Of a stretch of DNA of 64,000 bases, positions 36,234 to 46,406 are shown piece after piece; position 1 is the stretch's first letter, and each line of letters opens with the position of its first letter. The notes under the pieces were generated by a model. That model searched no databases, was not told the DNA's origin, and was given only the letters and a program-made list of their open reading frames with translations. The stretch lies in assembly GCA_950022295.1 (NCBI GenBank), contig OX465600.1:25767282-25831281 (forward strand), read 5' to 3'. The DNA is from Bromus sterilis. Taxonomy: Eukaryota; Streptophyta; Magnoliopsida; Poales; Poaceae. A program made the position numbers and the translations under genes.

Positions 36234-37439
36234 GACGGCTCAAAAATCAACTAAGCTATGTTGATTTATCCCATCTCGCTTGACTAAATCAATTTGTACC
36301 AGTTTATATTCGTACAAAGACACGATGATCAACATGGGAATCAAGAAAAGACGCAAGAGAGCAACCAAACTTGGGATCCTTATCATACAAAGGCTGCAAG
36401 CATGTTGGCTCATACATACATATCGGCAGGGAATTAATTAAGAAAAATTATCGGGAGAGAGCAACCTCCTACAACAAGAATGAGCTGAACGTACGCATCT
36501 CGAGCGCACATGTACGGAACATATACGACGACTAATCCCGTGCACTTGCTTCCGTCCTCGCCTTCAATGAGAAAATCCAGCCGTGGATGGGGATACATGG
36601 ACGAAGAGATGAAGAAAAATCCTCATCACCTTGCGCACTTGCTACGGCGATGGGAAGGTATGTTCATTGCTACGACACCTTAGCAGCGCAGAGCGGAGAT
36701 AGCAAGCGTGTCTCGGCACACGATGCGAGCGCGCATATAGGCTGCAGCTTAGAGAAAAGCCTTTCTTCTCTGAACTTTTGCTTCTTTGGCTTTGTTGACT
36801 CTAGAAGATGGTAGAAGTTTCAAGTTTACTTATAAAGCTTGTTTCACACTACATTCTCAAAGATAATGGTAATTTTCATGGATAAGATCAATTTCACTCT
36901 CATCTAACTGCTGAGATCATGTAAATGCATACAACTGATATGCATTTTAAAACTATTTTCTTGATTTATAACCAGACATATAAATAATTTTATTGAGCAT
37001 TTTGTAGTTGATGCTTAGTTTTGATCCATAAAACGGAAGCATATGCTAACTATTTTTATGTTTGTCTTCTTTAATTTTATCCACAAAGGCTTTTTTTATT
37101 ATTTACATACAAAACCAAACAATTGTCCTCTTTGTTTGAAGAAAAAAAACGCCACACAATGTCGCCTGCTTTATGCCAATAGTTGTTGCCTCCCTCGGTG
37201 AACCTCATCTACACTGAAAGTTAAAACCTATTCTCTACCCCATAATTTTCTTTCGTTGTAACGCACAGGCATATTTCCTAGGCATTACCTATTACGAGTT
37301 GTCTATGGTACCGTGAGTTATCACAAACAAAATTAACGTCAAAAAAATGTGGCCCATCTTATTCTTATGGTAAAAATATCTGGAAAGATTTAATATTTTC
37401 TAATAACATTTATAAGAGGGTTAAATTCAAGTGTTGATT
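36234..37439. other. Gene-free stretch after the LINE
   Basis: An open frame at 36587-36814 has no recognisable domain. I see no transposon edge or RNA gene. Confidence 0.4.
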
Positions 37440-37880
37440 AGTGCTTTCTATGAAATAAATTCTAATCCATTCCATCAAACCCTAGATCTATGGGTGGGTG
37501 GGTGGAATACAAGGTGGAGCATAGCGGGGGAGGGGGCGAGCGGGTGATGATGAGATTGTTCGGTCCACATTTCATCGCATACTATGACACGCCGATCAAT
37601 TTATGGTAGTTTGAATTATTAGGAAAAAATTAGATAGTGAAAAGGAAGATGTGACATATCTCATTATTTGAAGTGTGTGTAATGTCATATATAAGTATGT
37701 ACTGTTAAAGAACAAGTTATTTAATGGCCAATGTATTTATAGCATAAATCCATATTTAATGGGTAAATCGTTTATAACATGAATCCAAATTAGATATTTT
37801 AGCTCAGACAATATTGGAAAAAATTATACTTTTGGGTATAATTAAATACACAATAAATAGATATTTTCATTATAGATAAG
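37440..37880. repeat. Copy D of the ARID 5'-flank repeat
   Basis: From ccctagatctatgggtgg through gatgagattgttcggtcc, gcatactatgacac, gatgtgacatatctcat, aacaagttatttaatg and atttatagcataaatcc, the order is that of 10060-10440. It lies 18 kb from the ARID gene and carries no exon sequence. Confidence 0.6.
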
Positions 37881-39068
37881 ATATGTTGGCTTCACATTGA
37901 GGAGGGAGTACCCAATGGGTAGTCCCGTGACAAAATACGGCCCAGCCATCGGCCCAGGCCCAAGAGTGTTGTGGCCCAGATAACCATGGAGATGAGGGTC
38001 GTGACCCATATATAATTGTACTATCACTCGGGTGTTTCCTTTAGTTAGGTGGCATTTTATCAATCAACGTTAGGATATCAATCGAACTCAACGCTAGGTC
38101 AACTGAACGACGGTTATGATGGGTGCTACCCATGAGTTACATTAAGCATTAACAACATATGCTACTCGTTGTAGTAATCACTACCAGTAATCAGTTGATC
38201 GTGAATGTGTTGTTATACCCAATATATGGCAGTATTTGTGGCCATCCTTCATGGCACATTCTATATAAGGCGTCGAGACTGCAATAGGTTGATAAGGGTT
38301 GAACATCCATTGCAATCCTTATACGCAAGATCATTAATAACAATTAAGAAGTAGGGTATTACCTCCACTGTTGAGGGTCTAAACATGTATAAACTTCATG
38401 TGTACACTCATTTGTTTATTTCTTAGTCTCTGCGCATCTACATTCACATCCCTATATGTATTGTTAAAGTTTTGACCAAAGCAGTTGGCACCCACCTTTG
38501 GGGTATATCTTCTATGGAAGCTATGGTGCATATCATTTCTTAATTGACTAACAACGACATAGTGTGGCATTCACTTCGGTTCCCTCGAGTTTACCATTGA
38601 TGACTCGGCGTGGCATCCTAATGCCCCACTGACTGACATTGCACTATCGACTCACAACAACAAGTGCGTCCGCGTCAATAATGTGGGCATACTTTTCCTT
38701 CAGCGTCTAATACAACTATGGATGAGGTGAAATTTTTAGCTCCTTGTCAATGCAATGTTCATTAATTTTCTATTATTGACACACTTAGTTCCTCTTGCTT
38801 TTTCAGGTGTGGGTTCAATATAGATATCCATTGTGATTCCACAACTATTAATCTTACTGAGACCTTCAACTCTTGGATTAGGGATATAAAGGATTTACCA
38901 ATTGTATAGCTAGTTGACATATTGAGGAAGAAGATTATGGTGCTTTTTAAGAAGAGAGGGTAATTGGAGCAAGGTTGCAAGGTAAAATATTTACAGCTAT
39001 CATACAAGAGTTTAATGTTCGTTCTAGAGGATTACCATCTTAAGACACGTGCATATGCGGCGAGTCTG
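37881..39068. other. Gene-free stretch
   Basis: Nothing assignable. Short open frames at 38379 and 38762 on the minus strand have no recognisable features. Confidence 0.4.
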
Positions 39069-39071
39069 TTA

Positions 39072-41175
39072 GGGCATCTCTAGTCGATCCCTTAAAAGCC
39101 TATAGTGAAGAAAAATATCATCTTAATCCACGAAACCGCAACTAGTCGATCCCTTATGATCTATAGTTGAGTATAATTTCTACTCCATTCCCATCTCAAT
39201 CACTAAATATACTCAGCCTCGGCTGTCGCGAGTGTATTTCCCACCCTATTTTCCATGCAGCCATCCTCACTACCTCGCCGCCAACGCACCTACCGGTAAG
39301 TAACCAGTGATTTTGTTGCTATGTAGCCTCCTTCCATGGCCCTCACCGACATTCTGGTAGTGTCCACACTCTTCGCCGCCCATTGTCGTCGCCGGAGTCG
39401 AGCGAAAACGCCGCTGCTGCCTCAATGCTCGATTCGCTGGGATCTGGCATATGTCACATTTCTCGTCAGCCACTCCGGCTCTCATCGGCTTCCACAAGCT
39501 TTGCCCGTGATCCCCACGCTTCGGCACCATCTTGTTTGAGCTCCCCATTGCCGGTTGGCCGACACACCACCATCGCCTTGGAAGTGTTCGACGAATTGCC
39601 TAGGTGAGTTTTTTTTTATTTTGCCTCATTTGGTTGGCCGAATTGAACATGAATAAATTCTTACTGTTGAAGATGAAGAGGCTAAGAGAGATGATCTTCG
39701 AGGATTCATCATCATCGGAGGAGGAAGAATATGATGAGGACCTTGAAGTTGTCCTTGGCTTGATTTGCAACAAAAGTATTCGACATCTAAGAAGAGGATC
39801 CCGGTTTGGTCGGATACAACTCAATCGTGATAGAGCGGAGGGCCATGCCAAGATCATGATGGATTATATTGACCCTACTCCTACCTATCAGGAGCAGTAC
39901 TTTCGCCGCCACTTTCGGATGCATACAAGCCTATTTCTCACCATTCCAAAATCCATGGAGAAATATGATGATTCGTTTAAGCTAAGAAGGAATGCATACA
40001 TAGAGATTAGTGCGAGCCCTTTGATGAAGTGCATTGTGGTTGTGCGAGTTCTTGCATATGGGTGTTCGGCTGATGTAATTGACGACTATGTGGGCTTCGG
40101 AGAAGATACAATCTTGGAGGTCGTTCGAAGCTTCACAAATGCAACTATATATCTTTGGCCTAGAGTACTTGAGGACACCCAACGACGATGACACAGATAA
40201 GCTATTGGCAGACAGTGAAGCAAAAGGATGGCCAGGCATGCTTGGGTCTATTGACTATATGCATTGGACCTGGAAGAATTATCATGCATGGTGGAAAGGT
40301 CAATACAACGCTCACTGCAATGATCCCACCATCATTCTTGAGCCAGTTGCATCGAAGGATCTATGGATTTGGTATTCATTATTTGATTTCATGGCTCTCA
40401 CAATGATTTGAATGTGCTTTCGAGATCACCACAATCTGCTCGACTTGTTGCGGGAGTTGTTCCTCCTTACAACTATACGATCAATGGTCATGAGCACATG
40501 ATGGGCTACTATCTTGCGGATGACATCTATCCTTCGTGGGCCATATTTGTTAAGACAATTCCGCAACCAAAAGGTAACAAAAGTTCTCACTTTGCCACAA
40601 GGCAAGAGTCTATTAGGAAGAACGTAGAGAGAGCTTTTGGTGTGCTTCAAAAGCGGTTTGTAAGTTCGTGACCTTGTCGAGTATTGGAACCTCGAATTTT
40701 TATGGCAAATCATGACTTGTTTCATCATCTTGCATAACACGAACATTAAAGATGAGAGAGATATGCCTGCAAACTTTCAATGCATGACCAACGGACTCTT
40801 GTTGAGCTAGACCACAATCCAAACAGACTCCAGGCATTCCTTAAGTATGTTGTAGTATTGAGAACCGAGAAGTTCATACTCGGTCACCTTTAACATAAAC
40901 TTGTTGAGCTTCAGTGACGACGTCTTCATAGCACTTCGTAGTTGAGATTAATGCATTTGAGTCATTTGATGTGTTTGAATTTGAAACATTAGAATTTGTA
41001 AACTTTGAATCTGTACGTTGTTGAATTGTGTGAAACTTATTTATATTATGTTCAAATTTTATATGTGTGATACATAAGTAGTTGCAATGTGTTTAGTAAC
41101 CAAGAATTTAAACACTTTGCGAAAACCTAAATTTTACTTCGCTATATTTAGAGAATCGACTAGTCCGATCAGAAC
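39072..41175 (+). mobile_element. PIF/Harbinger transposon, decayed
   Basis: The 2.1-kb element encodes a Harbinger transposase. It is flanked by TTA at 39069-39071 and 41176-41178, the trinucleotide duplicated by this superfamily. The ends share the block tagtcgat in inverted order (ctctagtcgatccctt at the left, aatcgactag at the right), with further pairing of ctatagtgaag and cttcgctata. The terminal repeats are diverged, so the edges are fairly but not fully certain. Confidence 0.75.
39661..40790 (+). pseudogene. Harbinger (DDE_Tnp_4) transposase, frameshifted
   Basis: 39661-40191 gives an acidic N-terminus (SSSSEEEEYDEDLE), then YFRRHFRMHTSLFL and VLAYGCSADVIDDYVGF. The frame moves near 40140 to 40411, carrying GSIDYMHWTWKN with the first catalytic aspartate. 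It shifts again near 40395, where the next acidic box is split between frames, and 40408-40671 continues with PPYNYTINGHEHMMGYYLADDIYP and NVERAFGVLQKRF with the catalytic glutamate. After another shift, remnants of the C-terminal helix (IILHN) lie at 40725-40745. The enzyme would cut and paste at TTA/TAA targets; this copy is not translatable as one protein. Confidence 0.82.
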
Positions 41176-41381
41176 TTAGTGGAGTAAATATACTCGTTTA
41201 CTCGGCCGCTTACTCTACTGTATTATGAAGGGTCAGATGGATATGCCATTATACACGAGTGTACTCTTTTTTTCGGGGATATACACGAGTGTACTTGCCC
41301 CTCAAAAAAACCATGTGACCAGATCGAGCGGCGGCTCCCCAGTTCCACACAGTCAATCCAATCCCCTAACTCGATTCCTCC

Positions 41382-43614
41382 ATGGCCGGCGGCGATTCTT
41401 CTTCTTCCACGACGGGAGAGGCGAGGGCGAGCGCGCGGCCGCGGAAGAAGCAGAAGCAGCAGGAGGTGCAGCGGGCGGCGGAGGAGGGAGGCAAGGGGCC
41501 GAGCCCTCTGGACCCTAGGCTCAGCGACTACGACCCCAAGCGGGGTAAACACGTCTTCACCCGCTTCCAACACGGCAGTTTCGACCTCGACATGGAGTGT
41601 ACGTACGTTCCCCCCTTCTCATCGATCGATCCCCCTCCCCTCCTACCTGCTTCTGCTAGGTTTTAGGTTCTGAATTCAAATGCAAATCATCAGGCCCTAG
41701 GTCACGATCCAGTTTAATTAGTGTTGCAGGAAACAAGGGAGTTTAGATGTCACCGAGCCAGTTTAATTATATGTGCATACACAATCCCATGTTTCGCCAA
41801 ACTAGCAAGGGGCGTCTGATTATGATGATGCTCTGTTGCTATATCTTACTCCATTCCATTCCAAAATATAGTGTGTCTTGGCTTTCCGTGCTTCAACTTT
41901 GACCATAAATTTAACCAACGAGACCAATTACGACGGGGAAATATTATATCAATGAACTCGTGTTTGAAAGAAGTTTTCGATTATATAATATATTTTTTTC
42001 CCGCCGAAGTCGATCTCGATGGATAAATTTATGGTCAAAGTTGAATCTCGAAAAGCGTGGACGCACTACATTTTGAAATGGAGGGAGTACTGACTAGTGC
42101 AGCTCTGCTACATGGAGAAGTACATTTTCATTCATTCCTCAATCATAATTTATTCTTCTTCCTTCTTGGCAGCACCTAGGGAGGCAATGCACTCTACTAA
42201 TAGGATCGACAAACAGGGACCCCAGTTGTTTAACATGGCAAATATTGTCTCGGTCAATATTGTTTCCTCTGGCTATGGGTACCCACTCAATGTCTACGGT
42301 ACCATCGTAGCCCGGGACAGTCTGGATCGCCTATGCGTCTATCTATTCCAGCGTGGCGAGGAAAATTGCCAGAAAATCAGCTCCAAGGTACTATTATTTT
42401 ATCCCCGTCCGGTTGGTTGGTTTTTACCCTAAAGTGCAATTGCTATATGCACTAGTTTAATTTGCTCGTGCACGTCTCGTGGATACAGAATTATATTGTA
42501 CAAATTCTATTTGCCTCATACAGGTATCCAGTGCACTTCCGCAATAATTCCCCTTGCATGTGTACTTCTTGTGTGTCAGTGCTTTCTCTGTTCCTTGCAT
42601 CAAGTGATCAGATAAACTGCCTCGTCTTGATTTTATTTTTTTCTTAAATTAACATCGGTGAATCCATAGTAAAGAAGCACGTGCATGTTACTCATCAAGT
42701 GAATAACTCTTGGTTGTTTTTTGTGATTTGTATCGCTATAGGAATTCATGCAGGAACACCATTCATCCTATAATACTAACAAAAGGTTTTTATGTTTTGT
42801 ATGTTATACTTAAATAATGACCATATATTGTTCACATTTTACCAAGTATCTACTACAAAGAGACTAGTCCCCATATAGTGTTGATTTTAAATACCACTAA
42901 TGCTTCAATTGTTTTCCTTTAAAACTAAAAAGTTAGCAGTAATCGGAATGCTAGTCTATTCAGATAACCTTGTTTTATCATTAAAACAGACCTAAGTGAA
43001 TACCGTGTTTATTGAAATTTCCTTTGCAGAACGATTCGTTGATTTTGACCGGCCCAAAGAGAGGACTGGTGATAGCTGATTCGATATTCTTTGAAGTTGA
43101 TCTAAAGGTCAAGGATGTGAATGGCAGAAAGGTCAATGACGAAAGAGTTAGCAAAGGCTTAATGGTGATTGATGGCATCGTTAGGCTCTCATATCCACTA
43201 AAATATGAGGTTCAAACCGAAAAACTTGTCAGCATGCACAGCACGTTGGATTTAAACTACACGTTTTTAAGGAACGCGGTAGAGGGCACCGTTGAGATCA
43301 GGATCCTTGAGGGAGCTGTTAATTTCCATGGGAAAAACATCGCTCGCACTACCAGCATTCCATGTGACATTATGCTACATGATAGCAAACTTGGTGGGAT
43401 GCTAACAGCTGGTGACAGTGGAATTCTTCAAACGGTGCGCCGCGTAGTCAGTGTCTCTGTTGACGAGAAGCTCTTGTTAACAGTCGCCGCTGCTAGAGAT
43501 GGTGTCTGCACAGTTGAGTTTACTCCAAAGCGCGGCGGCTATGATGGTAAGGAAATCACTTGCGGCAACTATAAGATGCTAGTGAAGATCACTTGGTCCG
43601 TTGTGCGTTTATGA
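41382..43614 (+). CDS. DUF6598 domain protein
   Basis: Three exons: 41382-41598, 42173-42387 and 43030-43614, giving 338 residues. The donors GTACGTAC and GTACTATT and acceptors GGCAG and TGCAG keep frame (phases 1 and 0). The ATG at 41382 is the first in a GC-rich exon. Residues 19-25 (RPRKKQK) form a basic patch that may be a nuclear signal. From about residue 97 (IVSVNIVSSGYGYPLNVYGTI) to the end runs the DUF6598 domain, a grass-expanded domain of unknown biochemical role. It includes LTGPKRGLVIADSIFFEVDL and the closing EFTPKRGGYDG. No transmembrane segment or signal peptide is evident. The frame is complete and looks intact. Other starts are unlikely because the upstream frame is closed. 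Confidence 0.85.
41849..42087. mobile_element. Stowaway MITE in intron 1 of the DUF6598 gene
   Basis: The 239-bp element begins ctccattccattccaaaata, ends attttgaaatggagggag, and is flanked by TA at both sides (41847-41848 and 42088-42089). Inner arms (ttcaactttgaccataaat and atttatggtcaaagttgaa) pair perfectly. It lies wholly within the 41599-42172 intron and leaves the splice sites intact. Confidence 0.88.
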
Positions 43615-43740
43615 TTCCGTTCCTGGTTGAACATGCTATATCCAAAGAAAATGTGTGCTCCATAATAATCTATATATGTCGTACTAGATATGTTTGATGC
43701 TTTTGGTGGAAGCTTGTTTGATGGAACAGTTTGTGATGTA

Positions 43741-43811
43741 CTCCCTCCGTTCCAAATTAGTTGACTCACTATGTATACAAATGTGAGTCAACTAATTTGA
43801 AACGGAGGGAG
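43741..43811. mobile_element. Short Stowaway MITE, near-perfect hairpin
   Basis: The 71-bp element ctccctccgttccaaattag ... ctaatttgaaacggagggag has arms of about 31 bp and a TA duplication at 43739-43740 and 43812-43813. It lies 127 bp after the DUF6598 stop codon, probably inside the 3' untranslated region. It could fold into a strong RNA hairpin if transcribed. Confidence 0.9.
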
Positions 43812-44119
43812 TATATGATGAAATTCAACTATGTTCTGTTCGTTGCCACTGACTGGGGTTAAAATTTATCCGGCATGAGCAGCATCACTTAGATTTTGTT
43901 TCAGCAGTTGGGTTGTGAAAATGTGCTCTATGTAGTTTCGTTCTTTCCACACAGGTCTAGCCCACAATGCATTGCAGATGGTTAATATGGAATGTATACA
44001 TGCCATGCTATACATTTTGCATACAACTATATTTCTGTTGCATGTCAGAATGTAAGATTATATAACAAATTTGAAGTCTGCAACGCTTGTGGCTTGTGAG
44101 GGACAGACAACACCACGTA

Positions 44120-44395
44120 CACTACAGGAAAATCACATGTTGTCGTGTGTTGTCTAGTAAGCTAAGAGTCTTGTATCATGTACTCGGCTTATAAAAGAGT
44201 AAGCTGAGTACAAACGGAAGAGAACACGGCAAAAAAAGTTCGTCCTGTGTTGTCTAGTAAGAGTCTATCAATAGAAGAGAACACGGCAATAAAAGTGACC
44301 TTGGCTTACATGACAACAAGTCGAGAGGAGCCGGAAAAAGGACTCGGCTTACATAAAATTTGTGGCATATAGTCAACAGGATCTCGGCTTACATG
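44120..44395. mobile_element. CACTA terminus fragment
   Basis: CACTACAGGAAAAT at 44120 is a canonical CACTA end, followed by repeated subterminal words (ctcggctta at 44182, 44344 and 44384; gtgttgtctagtaag twice). No matching opposite end was found before the LINE-like tail at 44396, so only one terminus remains. Confidence 0.6.
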
Positions 44396-44404
44396 CAGCT
44401 CTCA

Positions 44405-44465
44405 ACTGGCTGTGTGCATCAATTGATGCAGAGACCGGAACACCCCTTTTCGAAAAGAAAAAAAT
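44405..44465 (+). repeat. LINE 3' tail relic
   Basis: The text tgatgcagagaccgg, followed by an A-rich tract at 44455-44465, resembles the LINE 3' ends at 18147-18182 and 13541-13582. Confidence 0.45.
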
Positions 44466-46019
44466 GCAGCTCGATCTCAACAACGTTTTCTTGCCACATG
44501 GCCATCATTAGCTTTCTTAACGGCAAGTGCCCTGATATGTAACTCGATGTCGATGGCGCCCCCAACACCTTGACGCCGGGGATAACCCCCACCGGTCTCC
44601 CCACTTAGATATGTCGCGCCACCCACGATCTATGACGTCCGTCGATTTATGTCGATCGTACACACCATCGCACCACCACACCTCCAGCTCCGACGACAAC
44701 CACTATATATCATGGAAGCCTTTGGAGAAGGGGCCTTCGGCCACTCTAGGCTAACTCTGGTCTCAAGCGTTGTTTTGATACTCCTTATCACATCAAGTTC
44801 GAGGTGGAAACGAGGGAGAGGGGGAGCTGAGAGGAGATTGACAACGGAGATGGGCCCTTGGAGGAGAACTTTTATCCATTAAAGCTAATTTCGAAGTTGG
44901 ACAAGATTGCGGAGCTCCAACGCAGAAGGGCGTGTGAGGAGCAAGGGGAGATCTCGCTCAGGGTCGCACCTGGTTTGGGTTTGTCGTGCCGAGGAGCATG
45001 AGCACGGGATGAAGTTCATCGATAACAGGAAATTGTCGCTAGCGATGGTCTCTCGGACTATGCATGATGAGATGCATCATTTGTGCCCAAAGGCGACAAT
45101 GGGGCATGATCGTACCACGTGTCGAAGGCTCTAGGAGATCTAATTGAACAACCTTTGTAAAGTGATCCGACCCTAATTCACAACAAGTGGAGAGCCGGAG
45201 AAGAGCACACACAAATAAACAACCACCAGAGAGGTAACAAGCGAGGGAGAGGGCGACAACAACGAGATCCTGCCATATGAACTGCGTGTCCGCGTCTGCA
45301 CCTGGTCGTTATGGAGGAATAGCTCCGTCTCAAGGTCCTTCGTCGGCTCTCTAACCACGGCGAAGACAAATGTGAGGCGGAGGTGTTCTGACTCGGCATC
45401 AAGGAGTGCAAGCGCCTCGTGACAGAGAGGGTAGCCAGTGACTTTAAAGCGGACCGCCTCGCAATGGAGCATGCACGTGCCGCCCGTCATGTCACGAGCT
45501 TCGTCTTGTCCTCACCCTCATTTGAGAGCGCCACGACGAGCAACGACCACACCTCTCTAGCCGCTGATAGTTGCACGGAGAATTATTGCCATCACTCCGG
45601 CGACCGCAAGGGGGGAGACCCGATGAGGTAATAGTGAAGTCCGACACCTCTATCCGTTTATATAGTAATATTTAGTTTAGCTTAGTTATAAATGTAGCAA
45701 TGTTCGATGAGGAACTAGCTTTTTAACCCGAATGAACGGTTCAATCATACACAACTTTGCATTGTTATATTTGTTACTTCAATCTATGTTGCACTAATAT
45801 ATTCATCTATGGTGCAAGATCGAACACAAATTAAAAGAAACAGGTATAAAGCGGAAGACCGCGAACGGGAAAGAAATAAGGGTTGATCAATCAGTCCCGT
45901 GAACGCGTCCGTGAACATATATGAGTCCAATATAACCAATCTCGTTGCGATAAGTTCAAAAGAAATATATGACCAATCCCGTTGCAGATGATTTTTGTTT
46001 TCGCTAAGATTCTCCAAGG
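44466..46019. other. Gene-free stretch upstream of RAD5
   Basis: Open frames at 44649-44882, 44907-45134, 45173-45490 (minus) and 45419-45631 lie in moderately GC-rich DNA. None shows a known domain or splice pattern. It may be an old, decayed coding or transposon-captured segment. Confidence 0.35.
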
Positions 46020-46406
46020 TCATAGGTCTTTATTTAAACCGCGCAAAAGATAAAAATAAAAAAACGATAGTAGTGCCCATGGGAACTTGGCAAGGCCCAC
46101 ACGGCAGCGGAATCCCCCCGCTATAGTTTTCACCTCGGCGCCACCATTTGACTGTTCTAATCCTTTTTTTACTTTCCCTCCCCCGCCAAAAACCATTTTC
46201 CCCCTCTTCTTCTCCTCCTCTCGCGCCAAAATTAAAAAATCCCCATAAAACCTCCCCAAACCCCCGGCGGTTCCCCCTCAATCCAATCCCCCCCACTTTC
46301 CCCTCCGCTTCTCCGCCGCGCCTCCCGCGCTCCGAATCCCCCTTCCCGCCCCCGCCATTCACAGCCGCCGGAAGACACCGGTACCACCATTCCCTGCCGA
46401 GCCGCC
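46020..46406 (+). promoter_or_regulatory. RAD5 promoter and 5' untranslated region
   Basis: The stretch is pyrimidine-rich near the ATG, as in many plant leaders. Two sequences fit the E2F site TTTSSCGS on the minus strand: ccgccaaa (46193-46200) and gcgccaaa (46223-46230). A GGCCCA element, the core of site II boxes common in plant replication and growth genes, lies at 46093-46098. No clear TATA box is seen. The E2F reading suggests S-phase control, which is inference. Confidence 0.5.

Noticed and set aside
45173..45490. Minus-strand frame of 105 residues upstream of RAD5
   Set aside because: It looks mildly coding-like but matches no family I can name and lacks supporting context. Kept only as a possible decayed segment in the gene-free entry.
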